Shown piece after piece: positions 7,332-16,047 of a stretch of 64,000 nt of DNA. The position numbers were made by a program, and so were the translations under genes. Every line of letters begins with the position of its first letter. Positions within the stretch are counted from its first letter, which is position 1. Where the stretch lies: assembly GCA_038137215.1 (NCBI GenBank), contig JAYQBG010000001.1, forward strand, positions 1-64,000. The letters run 5' to 3'. The notes beneath the pieces are model-generated. The model searched no databases, had not been told where the DNA came from, and saw nothing but the letters and a program-made list of their open reading frames with translations. The DNA is from JABJAG01 sp038137215. GTDB lineage: Bacteria > Pseudomonadota > Alphaproteobacteria > UBA6615.

Positions 7332-9031
7332 CGGGCCGGATCACCGGGCGCACCGGCTTCATGCTCATCGGCGGGGTCGCTCTGGCCGTCTATGCACTGT
7401 TTTTCGCATCCTCCTACGACCAGCGCATCCTGACCCTGTCCGGGGTCTATGTGATCCTCGTCCTCGGCTACCAGTTCATCTTCGGGCATGCCGGCGCGCT
7501 CAGCCTGGCCCAGGGAGCTTTTTTCGGCACCGGGGCCTATGTCACGGGCATTCTCGGCAGCCAGTTCGGCACCGGCTTTCTGCTCACCTTTCCGCTGTCG
7601 ATTGCCGTCGCGACCATCATCGCCGCCATCGTCGCGGTTCCCGTTCTGCGCCTGCAGACACACTATTTTGCGCTGGCCACCCTTGCGCTCAGTCAGTTGC
7701 TGTTTCTGATCGGCGTGAACTGGGAATCGATCACTGGCGGCGCCAACGGGCTGTCCGGCGTTCCCGGGATTACCATCGGTGCGTGGAGCTTCACCCGCGG
7801 GCTCCCCCTGCTCGCCATTGTCTGGGCCATCGTCGGCCTGGCGATGGTCGTTGCATACAGACAGATGACACCACGCCGCGTGGCCGCCTTCACGGTCATG
7901 CGGGAAACACCCCTTGCCGCCCCGTCGTTCGGGATCGATGCCGGGATGCTGCGCCTGCGCGCCTTTCTTTTCAGTGCCGCCTTCGGCGGGGCAGCCGGCG
8001 CATTGTTCGTCCACACCAACCGGGTGGTTTCGCCGGACACACTCGGGTTCGGCGTCATGATCACCTGCCTGACCATGACAGTTGTCGGCGGTCGATTCGG
8101 GATCGCCGGCGCGGTGCTGGGGGCACTGCTGCTGACCCATCTGCCGGAATGGTTTCGATTCCTGGACGCATACTATCTGGTGGCTGTCGGTGTTTTGCTG
8201 CTGGCCAGCGTGGTTTTTGCTCCGAACGGCATCGTCTCTCTCCTCGCAGCAGATACGGAACGCAGAACTCCGGCCCGTCGACCGGCAGGTCCGGGACCCG
8301 TCCCGTTTCCGCCGGCCCGGCCCACACATCTCAGCGCTGAAAATCTTTCCAAGCGCTATGGCGGAGTGCAGGCGCTCGAAGCCGTCGCACTTCATCTCGA
8401 ATCCGGGGACATCGCCGGGGTGATCGGGCCCAATGGCGCGGGCAAGACAACGCTCGCCAACGTCCTGACCGGCCAGGCGATCCCGGACACGGGCCGCATT
8501 CAGCTGGGTGATGACGACATCACGGCACAGGCAGCTCACGGAATCGCAGGTAAGGGGCTGGCGCGAACCTTTCAAACACCGCAACTGCCGGAAGGGCTCC
8601 GCGTGCGCGATGTCGTTGAAACGGCGCAGAGCTACACCCGAAACGGGACGGGTCTTTCAGTCGAGGCCGCGCTGGCCCCATTCGGCCTTCTGGAGCATGC
8701 TGAGACGCCGTGCGGTGCTCTTCCGCACGGTGTTCGCCGAAGGGTGGAGATCTGCCGGGCGGTTGCAACGGGACCACAGATACTCGTTCTCGACGAGCCG
8801 GCCGCCGGGCTGACACCGGACGAACAGGCGGAAATCAGCGACATCTGCACGCGCCTGGCCGGAGAAGGTCTCGCAATTCTCCTGATCGACCACAATGTGG
8901 AGTTCCTCCGCCCCCTCGCCACGCGCCTGATTTGCATGGAGGCCGGTCGGGTGATTGCCGATGCAACCCCGGCGGAAACTCTGGCCGATCCGCGGGTTCG
9001 GGATGCCTATTTCGGGATGAACGATCTATGA
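7328..9031 (+). CDS. Fused LivM permease - LivG ATPase
   Basis: A single 567-residue chain joining a LivM-type permease (about 1-310, with HAGALSLAQGAFFG near the N-terminus) to a LivG-type ATPase (about 336-567). The ATPase has Walker A GPNGAGKTT (about 367-375), a degenerate signature LPHGVRRRVEICRA (near 465-478) and Walker B ILVLDEPAAGL (about 485-495). A proline-rich linker joins the halves. Both half-domains are full length, so this is a true fusion rather than a misread. The stop overlaps the LivF start (ATGA at 9028-9031). Confidence 0.92.
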   Translation: MTGRITGRTGFMLIGGVALAVYALFFASSYDQRILTLSGVYVILVLGYQFIFGHAGALSLAQGAFFGTGAYVTGILGSQFGTGFLLTFPLSIAVATIIAAIVAVPVLRLQTHYFALATLALSQLLFLIGVNWESITGGANGLSGVPGITIGAWSFTRGLPLLAIVWAIVGLAMVVAYRQMTPRRVAAFTVMRETPLAAPSFGIDAGMLRLRAFLFSAAFGGAAGALFVHTNRVVSPDTLGFGVMITCLTMTVVGGRFGIAGAVLGALLLTHLPEWFRFLDAYYLVAVGVLLLASVVFAPNGIVSLLAADTERRTPARRPAGPGPVPFPPARPTHLSAENLSKRYGGVQALEAVALHLESGDIAGVIGPNGAGKTTLANVLTGQAIPDTGRIQLGDDDITAQAAHGIAGKGLARTFQTPQLPEGLRVRDVVETAQSYTRNGTGLSVEAALAPFGLLEHAETPCGALPHGVRRRVEICRAVATGPQILVLDEPAAGLTPDEQAEISDICTRLAGEGLAILLIDHNVEFLRPLATRLICMEAGRVIADATPAETLADPRVRDAYFGMNDL

Positions 9032-9699
9032 CGTCGCCACGGCTCGAGATTCAAAACCTGAGCGTGACCCACAATGGGGTTACAGCCGTATCCGGTGCCA
9101 GCCTGTCTGCCAAAGCGGGTAACATCACCGTCCTGCTGGGTGCCAATGGTGCCGGAAAATCGAGCCTGTTACGCGCCGTGATCGGTCTCGCCGCATCGAC
9201 CGGCGCCATTCATCTCGACGGACAGGACATTTCCGGTCAGTCCACCGAAGACCGCATCCGCAACGGCATCGCGTGGGTGCCGGAAGGTCGCCGGGTATTC
9301 CCGGGCATGACCGTCGCGGAGAACCTGCTGGTGGCCGGCCCGGAACGCCCCGCCCTGCGTGCCGCACGAATGGAAGAGGTCTTCGACCTGTTTCCGCAAC
9401 TTGCGGCGCGACCCACGGATCGCGCATGGCAGCTGTCGGGTGGACAGCAGCAGATGCTCGCGATCGGGCGCGCCCTGATGGCCAAGCCGAAACTCTATCT
9501 GCTCGATGAGCCTTCGCTGGGTCTGGCGCCGCGCATCACCGGTGCCGTGGCGGACAGCCTGCGCGCGCTGGCTGCCGGTGACTCCGCCGTGCTGGTCGCC
9601 GAACAGAATGTCGGGTTTGTCGAGCCGCTTTCCGACCGGACCCTGTTGTTGCGCAACGGCGAGATCGTGTCAGCGGACCGGCGCGCCCCCTCCTCCTAA
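9028..9699 (+). CDS. LivF-type ABC ATPase
   Basis: A 223-residue ATPase of the LivF type: Walker A GANGAGKSS (about 39-47), signature LSGGQQQM (about 136-143), Walker B LYLLDEPSLGLAP (about 155-167) and a switch His replaced by Gln in AEQNV, as is normal for LivF. The start ATG at 9028 overlaps the preceding stop. It completes a full importer (binding protein, two permease domains, two ATPase domains) in one operon. Its TAA overlaps the stop of the convergent SH3b gene. Confidence 0.92.
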   Translation: MTSPRLEIQNLSVTHNGVTAVSGASLSAKAGNITVLLGANGAGKSSLLRAVIGLAASTGAIHLDGQDISGQSTEDRIRNGIAWVPEGRRVFPGMTVAENLLVAGPERPALRAARMEEVFDLFPQLAARPTDRAWQLSGGQQQMLAIGRALMAKPKLYLLDEPSLGLAPRITGAVADSLRALAAGDSAVLVAEQNVGFVEPLSDRTLLLRNGEIVSADRRAPSS

Positions 9700-10250
9700 G
9701 GACAGGTCACCTGAACAATCCATCCGTTCTGCGGACCACTGGCCGGCCAGACCGTCGCCACAACGGCCCCGTCGAGGGACAACCGGTCGCGATAGACACA
9801 GGCCACTTCCCGGGCCACCCGGGCCGCGCCTTCACGCTCGAGGTCCCGGTTCAGGACCAGGGAAAGCCGATTGTCGGCCTCGACCGAGACCACCGAAAGG
9901 TCGCCGCGGGCGGAAGCCCATTCCAGGAACGCGTTCTCGATATCGCCGAAGGCGGGTGCCATGAAGGATTTCGGGAGCCGAATGAAGGATCGGCTGACCC
10001 AGCCGGTCTTGCCGCTGTCGTCAAATTCGCGGACATGAACCCAGTTGTCCCGTTCGTCGAAAGCAATCACCCGGTCCCCCCGTTTGAGGCGGGCAACAAT
10101 GTCACGGGATTGTCCGGGACCCGCGCGCACATTCAGCGTGCGTGCCGAAATCGTTCCCTCCCAGGTCTTGGGAGGTTCCTGCGCCCAGGCAAGGCTGCTA
10201 CCGACGAAGAGCAGCAGAACAGCGAAAGCGACAAATGTGCGTCTCATCAT
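9696..10250 (-). CDS. Exported bacterial SH3 (SH3b) domain protein
   Basis: A 184-residue protein with an N-terminal signal peptide (RRTFVAFAVLLLF...AWAQ). One SH3b domain follows at about residues 33-93, recognised by LNVRAGPGQSRDIVARLKRGD and GWVSRSFI. SH3b domains usually bind cell-wall peptides or other envelope ligands. The C-terminal 90 residues match nothing I recognise; they carry two cysteines (AREVACVYRD and VQVTCP) that could form a disulphide. Start chosen at the first of two adjacent ATGs (10250, 10247) behind CCGGGGC. Convergent with livF, stops overlapping. Confidence 0.75.
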   Translation of the reverse strand: MMRRTFVAFAVLLLFVGSSLAWAQEPPKTWEGTISARTLNVRAGPGQSRDIVARLKRGDRVIAFDERDNWVHVREFDDSGKTGWVSRSFIRLPKSFMAPAFGDIENAFLEWASARGDLSVVSVEADNRLSLVLNRDLEREGAARVAREVACVYRDRLSLDGAVVATVWPASGPQNGWIVQVTCP

Positions 10251-10347
10251 GCCCCGGCCCGGTCGCGTCGATTTGTCCAAAACCGCACCCGACCTCGACT
10301 TACACAAGCAGACTGGCGATTATGCCACGTCTCATGGCCTAGACATA

Positions 10348-10944
10348 ATGAACGCACAGAAATTTCAGCTACGCTATTCTCAGGTCGAGGACCGCATCCT
10401 GATCATCGTCACCGATGAGAACAATCATGATGAGGTTTTCGGACTGACCCGTCGGCTCGTCAAACGGCTTGTGCCCGGGCTTGAAAAGGTGCTGCGCCAG
10501 GCGGGACACCTCGTCCAGGCGCAAACGCCGGATACACAGAGCCCGGCGCCCGCACCCACACCGGCCGAAACGGCAGCGTTCAGCGCCCAGCGTCGGGAAC
10601 AGGCCGCCCGCGCCGCATCATCCGGCGAAGCGCCACCGCCAATCGAAGACCCCGGCCCTGCCCCTGTTGCGGTCCCCTCCCACCTGGTCACACGCCTGCG
10701 GGTCCAGGCTCAGGGCAAGGGACGCCATCTGCTGCATATCACCGATGGTGTGACATCCCTGAACATCCCGCTCACCGACGAGCAACTGGCACAGTTTTCC
10801 CATGGTATCGTAACCGTTCTGGACAATGCCGATTGGGACCTGCCCGCCATCGCCACGGGTGAGCCCGACGAGGAGTCCCCGGCCGTGTTCGGCGGCACCA
10901 CGTTGGATATCACCGCGGACAGTCCTTCCAAATATCGCCACTGA
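10348..10944 (+). CDS. Conserved-looking protein of unknown function
   Basis: A 198-residue cytoplasmic protein with no family I recognise. It has two similar-looking ends separated by a Pro/Ala/Gln-rich linker (about residues 58-110). The N-terminal domain begins MNAQKFQLRYSQVEDRILII; the C-terminal one has LLHITDGVTSLNIPLTDEQL. Both look like beta-rich halves ending in a helix (LTRRLVKRLVPGLEKVL; FSHGIVTVLDN). The ATG at 10348 is chosen because the protein-like pattern begins there, although the frame is open back to 10045. It is followed 73 bases later by pyrE. No signal peptide or membrane helix. Confidence 0.65.
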   Translation: MNAQKFQLRYSQVEDRILIIVTDENNHDEVFGLTRRLVKRLVPGLEKVLRQAGHLVQAQTPDTQSPAPAPTPAETAAFSAQRREQAARAASSGEAPPPIEDPGPAPVAVPSHLVTRLRVQAQGKGRHLLHITDGVTSLNIPLTDEQLAQFSHGIVTVLDNADWDLPAIATGEPDEESPAVFGGTTLDITADSPSKYRH

Positions 10945-11017
10945 CCACCCGTATTCGCGACTCCGCTTCCGGGGCTAGGTTGCGATCACGCTCATTTCCG
11001 AACAGTCCGAGGCCCCG

Positions 11018-11707
11018 ATGGCACGTCCCGAGAAAGCCGTTCACAAATCCGAGGAAGCCCGCGCGGCAGCCGCCGATACGGCGCGGCATCTGCTCGATAT
11101 CGGCGCAGTCAATTTCAAGCCCGAAGACCCCTATACCTTCACCTCCGGCCGGGTCAGCCCGAGCTATATCGATTGCCGCCGGGTGATCGCCTTTCCGGAG
11201 GCGCGGGAAGCCATGACCGCCCATGCCGTCGACCTGATCGACCGCGATATCGGACGCGACAACATCGATGTGATCGCGGGGGGCGAAACCGCCGGCATCC
11301 CCTACGCGGCCTTTGTCGCGGTCGCGCTGGGCAAGCCGATGGTCTATGTCCGTAAGGAGCCCAAGGGGTTCGGCCGCATGGCCCAGATCGAGGGCGCGCT
11401 GGACGACGGGGCACGGGTACTCCTGGTGGAGGACCTGACCACCGATGGTGGCAGCAAGGTGCGCTTCGTGGATGCACTGCGTGAGGCGGGAGCCGTCGTC
11501 GAACACACTTACGTGGTCTTCCACTACGGCATTTTTGCCGAGGCCTGGGAAACCATGGAGAAACTCGGTGTGGGACTGCACGCGCTGGCCACCTGGTGGG
11601 ATGTGCTGGACGCGGCGCGGGAAAACAGCGTTTTCAGCGCCGAACAGCTCGACAGCGTCGAGGAATACCTGAGCGCGCCCGACACCTGGACGCCGATGAA
11701 CGGCTGA
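11018..11707 (+). CDS. pyrE: Orotate phosphoribosyltransferase
   Basis: PyrE of 229 residues; it makes OMP from orotate and PRPP in pyrimidine synthesis. Visible landmarks are FTSGRVSPSYIDCR near residue 50, GGETAGIPYAAFVA, the YVRKEPKGFG loop and the PRPP motif VLLVEDLTTDGGSK (about 134-147). Length is typical of the longer alphaproteobacterial form. It stands alone, with no other pyr gene close by. A possible hairpin with an internal loop follows the stop (11709-11734) but has no T-run. Confidence 0.95.
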   Translation: MARPEKAVHKSEEARAAAADTARHLLDIGAVNFKPEDPYTFTSGRVSPSYIDCRRVIAFPEAREAMTAHAVDLIDRDIGRDNIDVIAGGETAGIPYAAFVAVALGKPMVYVRKEPKGFGRMAQIEGALDDGARVLLVEDLTTDGGSKVRFVDALREAGAVVEHTYVVFHYGIFAEAWETMEKLGVGLHALATWWDVLDAARENSVFSAEQLDSVEEYLSAPDTWTPMNG

Positions 11708-11771
11708 GGTCGCGTTCACGCGGATTCGTGACCGGAGAAGCCTCGACATTGCCATAGGCTCATGTCCTACA

Positions 11772-11786
11772 ATCCTCTGCGAGGAT
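11772..11786. promoter_or_regulatory. Dyad ATCCTC-TGC-GAGGAT upstream of the peptide-type ABC operon
   Basis: A perfect 6-base inverted repeat with a 3-base spacer ends 16 bases before the TTG start at 11803. Its right arm lies just before the ribosome site AAGGGAG. It could be an operator or an mRNA hairpin affecting translation; sequence alone does not decide. Confidence 0.35.
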
Positions 11787-11802
11787 GTAAGGGAGTGAGA
11801 CT

Positions 11803-13461
11803 TTGACCATTCGCAAGATCATTGCTGCCGCCGCCCTAGCCACCGCGATGTCGGCAGGCGCGGCCCAGGCCGAAAAAGACGAACTGGTGATCGGGATCAG
11901 TCAGTTCCCGCAGGGTTTTCACCCCAATCTTGCCAGCCATGTGGCGCTTTCGCTGATCCACGGCATGTCGCGGCGGCCCTTCACGGTCTATGACGCGGAA
12001 TGGCAGCTGATCTGCCAGCTCTGCACGACCCTGCCGTCCCGCGCTGCCGGCACGATCCGCGACTGGACCACGCCCGACGGCAAACCGGGCCTGGCGGTGG
12101 ATTATGAGATCCGCGACGGAGCGACATGGGGCGACGGGACCCCCATCACAACCGAGGATGTGCAATTCACCTGGGAGATCGGACGTGACGAGACCGCTGG
12201 TGTGAACAACCAGGAACTCTATCGCCGGATGGAGATGATCGAGGCGCAGGACGACCGGAATTTCACGATCTTCTGGAACAAGCGGACCTGCGAAGCCGAA
12301 GCGATCAACGATTTCTCCATCGTGCCCGCCCATCTGGAACGCGCGGCCGCCGAAGACCCGGCGGCCTATCGCACCCGCAACGCCTATGACACGGACCCGA
12401 CCCAGCCCGGTCTCTATTACGGGCCCTACAGGGTTACCCGCGTCGAACCCGGCGCAACCATCGTGCTGGAGCCCAATCCGACATGGTGGGGCGAACCGCC
12501 GTTTTTCAAAAAGATCACGGTCCGGACAATCGAAAACACCGCGGCGCTGGAAGCCAATCTGCTCTCGGGCGAGATCGACTACATCGCCGGTGAAGACGGG
12601 ATATCCCTCGATCAGGCGCTCGCCTTCGAAAAGCGCCACGGTGACCGCTTCGACGTGGTCTTCAAGCCGGGCCTGTTCTACGAGCATATCGATCTGCGAC
12701 TGGACAACCCGTTGCTGGAAGATGTGCGGGTCCGCCGGGCGCTGCTGCATGCCATTGACCGGGCTTCGATCAGCGCGCGCCTCTTTGAAGGCAAACAACC
12801 TGTTGCCGACACTTCGGTTCACCCGCTGGATTCGGTGTTTGTGGAGGACGTGCGGACCTATCCGTTCGACCCGGACGCCGCCGCGACCCTGCTCGACGAT
12901 GCGGGCTGGACGGAGATGCGCGACGGCATTCGCCACAACGCCGATGGCGAGTCGCTACGCCTCGAAATCATGACCACCGCGGGCAACCGGGTGCGCGAAC
13001 TGGTACAACAGGTCATTCAGTCGAACCTGCGCGATGTGGGCGTTGATTTGCGTATCCGCAATCAGCCCGCACGCGTGTTTTTCGGTCAGACGGTTCGCCA
13101 GCGCGAATTCCCGGCCATGGCGATGTTCGCCTGGTTCTCCAGCCCGCGGAACGTTCCACGCACGACCCTGCATTCGTCGATGATTCCCACACCGGGGAAC
13201 GGCTGGTCCGGCCAGAACTACACCGGCTATCGCAGCGCGGTGATGGACGAGGCCATCGACAGGGTCGAGGTCGAGTGCAGCGATGACGCCCAGACCCGCC
13301 ATTGGACCACCATCCAGCAGACCTATGCCGAAGACCTACCGGTGCTGCCGCTGTATTTTCGGGCCAACGCCTTCATCATGCCGAAATGGCTGAAGGGCGT
13401 GACCCCCACCGGCCATCAGTATCCCAGCACCCTGTGGGTCGAAAATTGGACGGCCGAATGA
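11803..13461 (+). CDS. Periplasmic peptide/solute-binding protein (SBP_bac_5)
   Basis: A 552-residue binding protein of the DppA/OppA family with a signal peptide (IIAAAALATAMSAGAAQA, cleavage about residue 23) and typical blocks: FHPNLASHV, the YEIRDGATWGDGTPITTEDVQ region, and VRVRRALLHAIDR. The start is TTG at 11803 with AAGGGAG about nine bases upstream; no better start is present. The ligand is not predictable (peptides, opines, nickel and sugars all occur). Two permease genes follow directly, but no ATPase genes do. Confidence 0.9.
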   Translation: MTIRKIIAAAALATAMSAGAAQAEKDELVIGISQFPQGFHPNLASHVALSLIHGMSRRPFTVYDAEWQLICQLCTTLPSRAAGTIRDWTTPDGKPGLAVDYEIRDGATWGDGTPITTEDVQFTWEIGRDETAGVNNQELYRRMEMIEAQDDRNFTIFWNKRTCEAEAINDFSIVPAHLERAAAEDPAAYRTRNAYDTDPTQPGLYYGPYRVTRVEPGATIVLEPNPTWWGEPPFFKKITVRTIENTAALEANLLSGEIDYIAGEDGISLDQALAFEKRHGDRFDVVFKPGLFYEHIDLRLDNPLLEDVRVRRALLHAIDRASISARLFEGKQPVADTSVHPLDSVFVEDVRTYPFDPDAAATLLDDAGWTEMRDGIRHNADGESLRLEIMTTAGNRVRELVQQVIQSNLRDVGVDLRIRNQPARVFFGQTVRQREFPAMAMFAWFSSPRNVPRTTLHSSMIPTPGNGWSGQNYTGYRSAVMDEAIDRVEVECSDDAQTRHWTTIQQTYAEDLPVLPLYFRANAFIMPKWLKGVTPTGHQYPSTLWVENWTAE

Positions 13462-13468
13462 GGAACGC

Positions 13469-14434
13469 GTGCTCGCCTTCCTGACCCGGCGTCTGATCGG
13501 GATGGGCATCGTCCTGGTGGCGATGTCCTTCATCGTCTTCATGCTCATCGGCCTGATGCCCGGCGACCCGATCGACATCATGATCGCATCGAACCCGGAC
13601 CTGACCCCGGCCGACGGGGAACGGCTGAAACGCCTGTACGGCCTCGACCTGCCGCTCTGGGAACGCTACGGCAACTGGCTGGGAGGTGTGCTCAGCGGCG
13701 ATCTCGGATATTCGCGCACCTACAACCAGCCGGTGATGGACATCCTGCTGCACCGGCTCGGCAACACCGTGGTCCTGCTGGGCCTCAGTTCGCTGGTCGC
13801 CATTGCAATCGCAATTCCGCTGGGGGCCCTCGCCGCCACCCGCCCGCAGTCACCCGCAGACAGTGCGATCAATCTGTTCTGCTTTGCCGGTATTTCGGTT
13901 CCGCCCTTCTGGCTGGCGCTGGTCTTCATCCTGTTGTTTGCCGTCGGCCTCGGTTGGCTGCCGGCCGGCGGCATGGGGTCGCCCGAGGACGGCGTGCTGG
14001 GACGGCTGGAATTCCTGGTGCTGCCCGTCGCCACGCTGACCATTGCCAGCCTCGCCGGATACACTCGCTTTGCCCGGGCCGCCATGATCGAGGTGCTGCG
14101 CCAGGACTACATCCGCACGGCCCGCGCCAAGGGTCTCAGCCCCGGCCGCACCGTGTTCGGGCACGGGTTTCGCAACGCCATGCTGCCGCTGACGACGATC
14201 ATCGCGCTGGACTTCGGGACATTGTTCTCGGGCGCGCTGATTACCGAGACCATGTTCGGCTATCTGGGCATGGGAAAGCTGATCTACGACTCCATCCTGG
14301 GCAATGATTTCAATCTGGCGCTAGTCGGCCTGCTGCTGGCCACGCTGGTTGTGCTGATCGGGAACTTTCTGGCTGACATCGCCTATGCCGTGCTCGACCC
14401 GCGCATTTCCTTTCGCGCGCTGGAGGCTGCATGA
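13469..14434 (+). CDS. DppB/OppB-type ABC permease
   Basis: A 321-residue inner-membrane permease of the DppB type, starting with GTG at 13469 seven bases after the binding-protein stop. The first helix (LTRRLIGMGIVLVAMSFIVF), the GDPI element and the EAA-loop region YIRTARAKGLSPGRTVFGHGFRNA are typical. Its stop overlaps the next start (ATGA, 14431-14434). Confidence 0.92.
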   Translation: MLAFLTRRLIGMGIVLVAMSFIVFMLIGLMPGDPIDIMIASNPDLTPADGERLKRLYGLDLPLWERYGNWLGGVLSGDLGYSRTYNQPVMDILLHRLGNTVVLLGLSSLVAIAIAIPLGALAATRPQSPADSAINLFCFAGISVPPFWLALVFILLFAVGLGWLPAGGMGSPEDGVLGRLEFLVLPVATLTIASLAGYTRFARAAMIEVLRQDYIRTARAKGLSPGRTVFGHGFRNAMLPLTTIIALDFGTLFSGALITETMFGYLGMGKLIYDSILGNDFNLALVGLLLATLVVLIGNFLADIAYAVLDPRISFRALEAA

Positions 14435-15351
14435 GCGCCGCCGAAACAGTCGTGGCAACCCGCGAGCCCAGCTTGTTCTGGCAGCGCCTGCGCCGCAACC
14501 GAGCGGCCATGGTGAGTGCGGTCATCTTGGCTCTCATAACCCTGCTGGCCCTGCTCGCTCCGGTCTTCGAGGCGATGCTGGGGGTGGATGCGACCCGGGT
14601 GGATCTGTTCAACCAGTATGCGCCGCCGGATGCCTCCCACTGGCTGGGCACCGATGAAGCAGGCCGGGACGTCTTCGTACGTTTGCTCTACGGGGGCCGG
14701 ATTTCCCTGCTGGTGGGGCTGGTCGCGGCCATCGGTGCGGCGTTGATCGGCACCACCATCGGATTGCTGGCCGGCTACCACGGCGGCTGGCTCGATGCTC
14801 TGCTGATGCGCACGACAGACGGCGTCATCGCGCTACCCCTGTTGCCCCTGCTGATCATCCTGGCGGCGGTCGATCTCTCAAAAGTCGGTGTCCCCGCCGA
14901 AATCGCGAACTCCGAAGCTGCGAGCCTCTACCGCATCGTTTTCATCATCGCGATTGTGGGCTGGACAACGGTTGCCCGGCTGGTGCGGGCAGCCACGCTG
15001 TCGGTCCGCACCCGCGAGTTCGTCCGCGCGGCGGAAGCCATGGGCATGCGCCCCACAAAAATCATGCTGCGTCATATCCTGCCCAATATCGTCTCGCCGA
15101 TCGTGGTGGCCACCACGCTTTCAATCGGCGCGGTGATCCTGCTGGAATCGGTGCTCAGCTTTCTGGGGCTGGGTATCCAGCCGCCGATCCCGAGCTGGGG
15201 CAACATGCTGACCAACGCCCAGGAACTCGCCACCCGCGCGCCCGCGCTTGCCGTCTGGCCCGGCGCGATTATTTTCATCACCGTGATGGCTTTCAATTTC
15301 CTCGGTGACGGTCTGCAGGACGCGCTCGATCCGCGGGCGACACAGCGCTAG
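14431..15351 (+). CDS. DppC/OppC-type ABC permease
   Basis: A 306-residue DppC-type permease, partner of the upstream DppB-type subunit. It carries the N-terminal cytoplasmic segment, HWLGTDEAGRDVFVRLLYG, and the EAA loop FVRAAEAMGMRPTKIMLRHILPN. The conserved ending LGDGLQDALDPR is present. No DppD/DppF ATPase genes follow; the next gene is a zinc peptidase, so the energising subunits must be encoded elsewhere. Confidence 0.92.
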   Translation: MSAAETVVATREPSLFWQRLRRNRAAMVSAVILALITLLALLAPVFEAMLGVDATRVDLFNQYAPPDASHWLGTDEAGRDVFVRLLYGGRISLLVGLVAAIGAALIGTTIGLLAGYHGGWLDALLMRTTDGVIALPLLPLLIILAAVDLSKVGVPAEIANSEAASLYRIVFIIAIVGWTTVARLVRAATLSVRTREFVRAAEAMGMRPTKIMLRHILPNIVSPIVVATTLSIGAVILLESVLSFLGLGIQPPIPSWGNMLTNAQELATRAPALAVWPGAIIFITVMAFNFLGDGLQDALDPRATQR

Positions 15352-15366
15352 CCCCGAACCACGCTC

Positions 15367-16047
15367 ATGCACTGGATCATCCTGATTGCGCTCATCCTGG
15401 GCCTGGTGTTCGGCCCCGGCCTCTGGGCACGGTGGGTGCTGTCCCGCCATGCCGACGACCGGCCGGATTTTCCCGGCACCGGCGGCGAACTGGCGCGGCA
15501 TCTTCTCGACGAGGCCGGGCTGGAGACGGTCCGCGTCGAACACACCGATCAGGGAGACCACTACGACCCGCAGGACCGCGCCGTCCGGCTGACCCCGGGG
15601 AATATGGACGGCCGTTCACTTACCGCCGTGACCGTTGCCGCGCACGAAGTCGGTCACGCGCTGCAGGACCGTGACAGCTACACCCCGCTGCAGACGCGCA
15701 CCGCCATGGTCAAATGGGCCGCCGGCCTGCAAAAGGTCGGTTCGGCGATCATGTTCGGTTCATTCTTTCTGGGGGCCGCAACCCAGTCACCCGGGGTGAC
15801 GCTACTGGTCGCCGGGGCCGGCGTGGCCACCATGGCCAGCGCGGTGTTGGTGCATCTTGTCACCCTGCCGGTCGAGTTCGACGCGTCCTTCAACCGCGCC
15901 CTTCCGGTTCTCGAACAGGGTGGCTACCTGCCCCGGGACGACATGCCGGCTGCCCGCAGCATCCTGAAGGCCTGCGCCCTGACCTATGTGGCGGGCTCGC
16001 TGATGAGCCTGCTCAACCTGTGGCGCTGGATCCGGTTTTTCCGCTAG
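15367..16047 (+). CDS. Membrane-bound zinc metallopeptidase (YugP / Zn_peptidase_2 family)
   Basis: A 226-residue membrane protease-like protein. It has an N-terminal helix (WIILIALILGLVFGPGLW), the zinc motif HEVGH (His93, Glu94, His97) in VAAHEVGHALQDRD, two further helices at about 120-160, and a likely third zinc ligand in the conserved TLPVEFDASFNRA. This matches the YugP family, whose substrates are largely unknown. It starts 15 bases after the permease stop, so it is probably in that operon. Its stop overlaps the convergent vWA gene by four bases. Confidence 0.88.
   Translation: MHWIILIALILGLVFGPGLWARWVLSRHADDRPDFPGTGGELARHLLDEAGLETVRVEHTDQGDHYDPQDRAVRLTPGNMDGRSLTAVTVAAHEVGHALQDRDSYTPLQTRTAMVKWAAGLQKVGSAIMFGSFFLGAATQSPGVTLLVAGAGVATMASAVLVHLVTLPVEFDASFNRALPVLEQGGYLPRDDMPAARSILKACALTYVAGSLMSLLNLWRWIRFFR

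Noticed and set aside
11836..12936. 366-codon open frame on the minus strand
   Set aside because: Antisense to the peptide-binding protein gene, which has a signal peptide and family motifs; the antisense translation has none.
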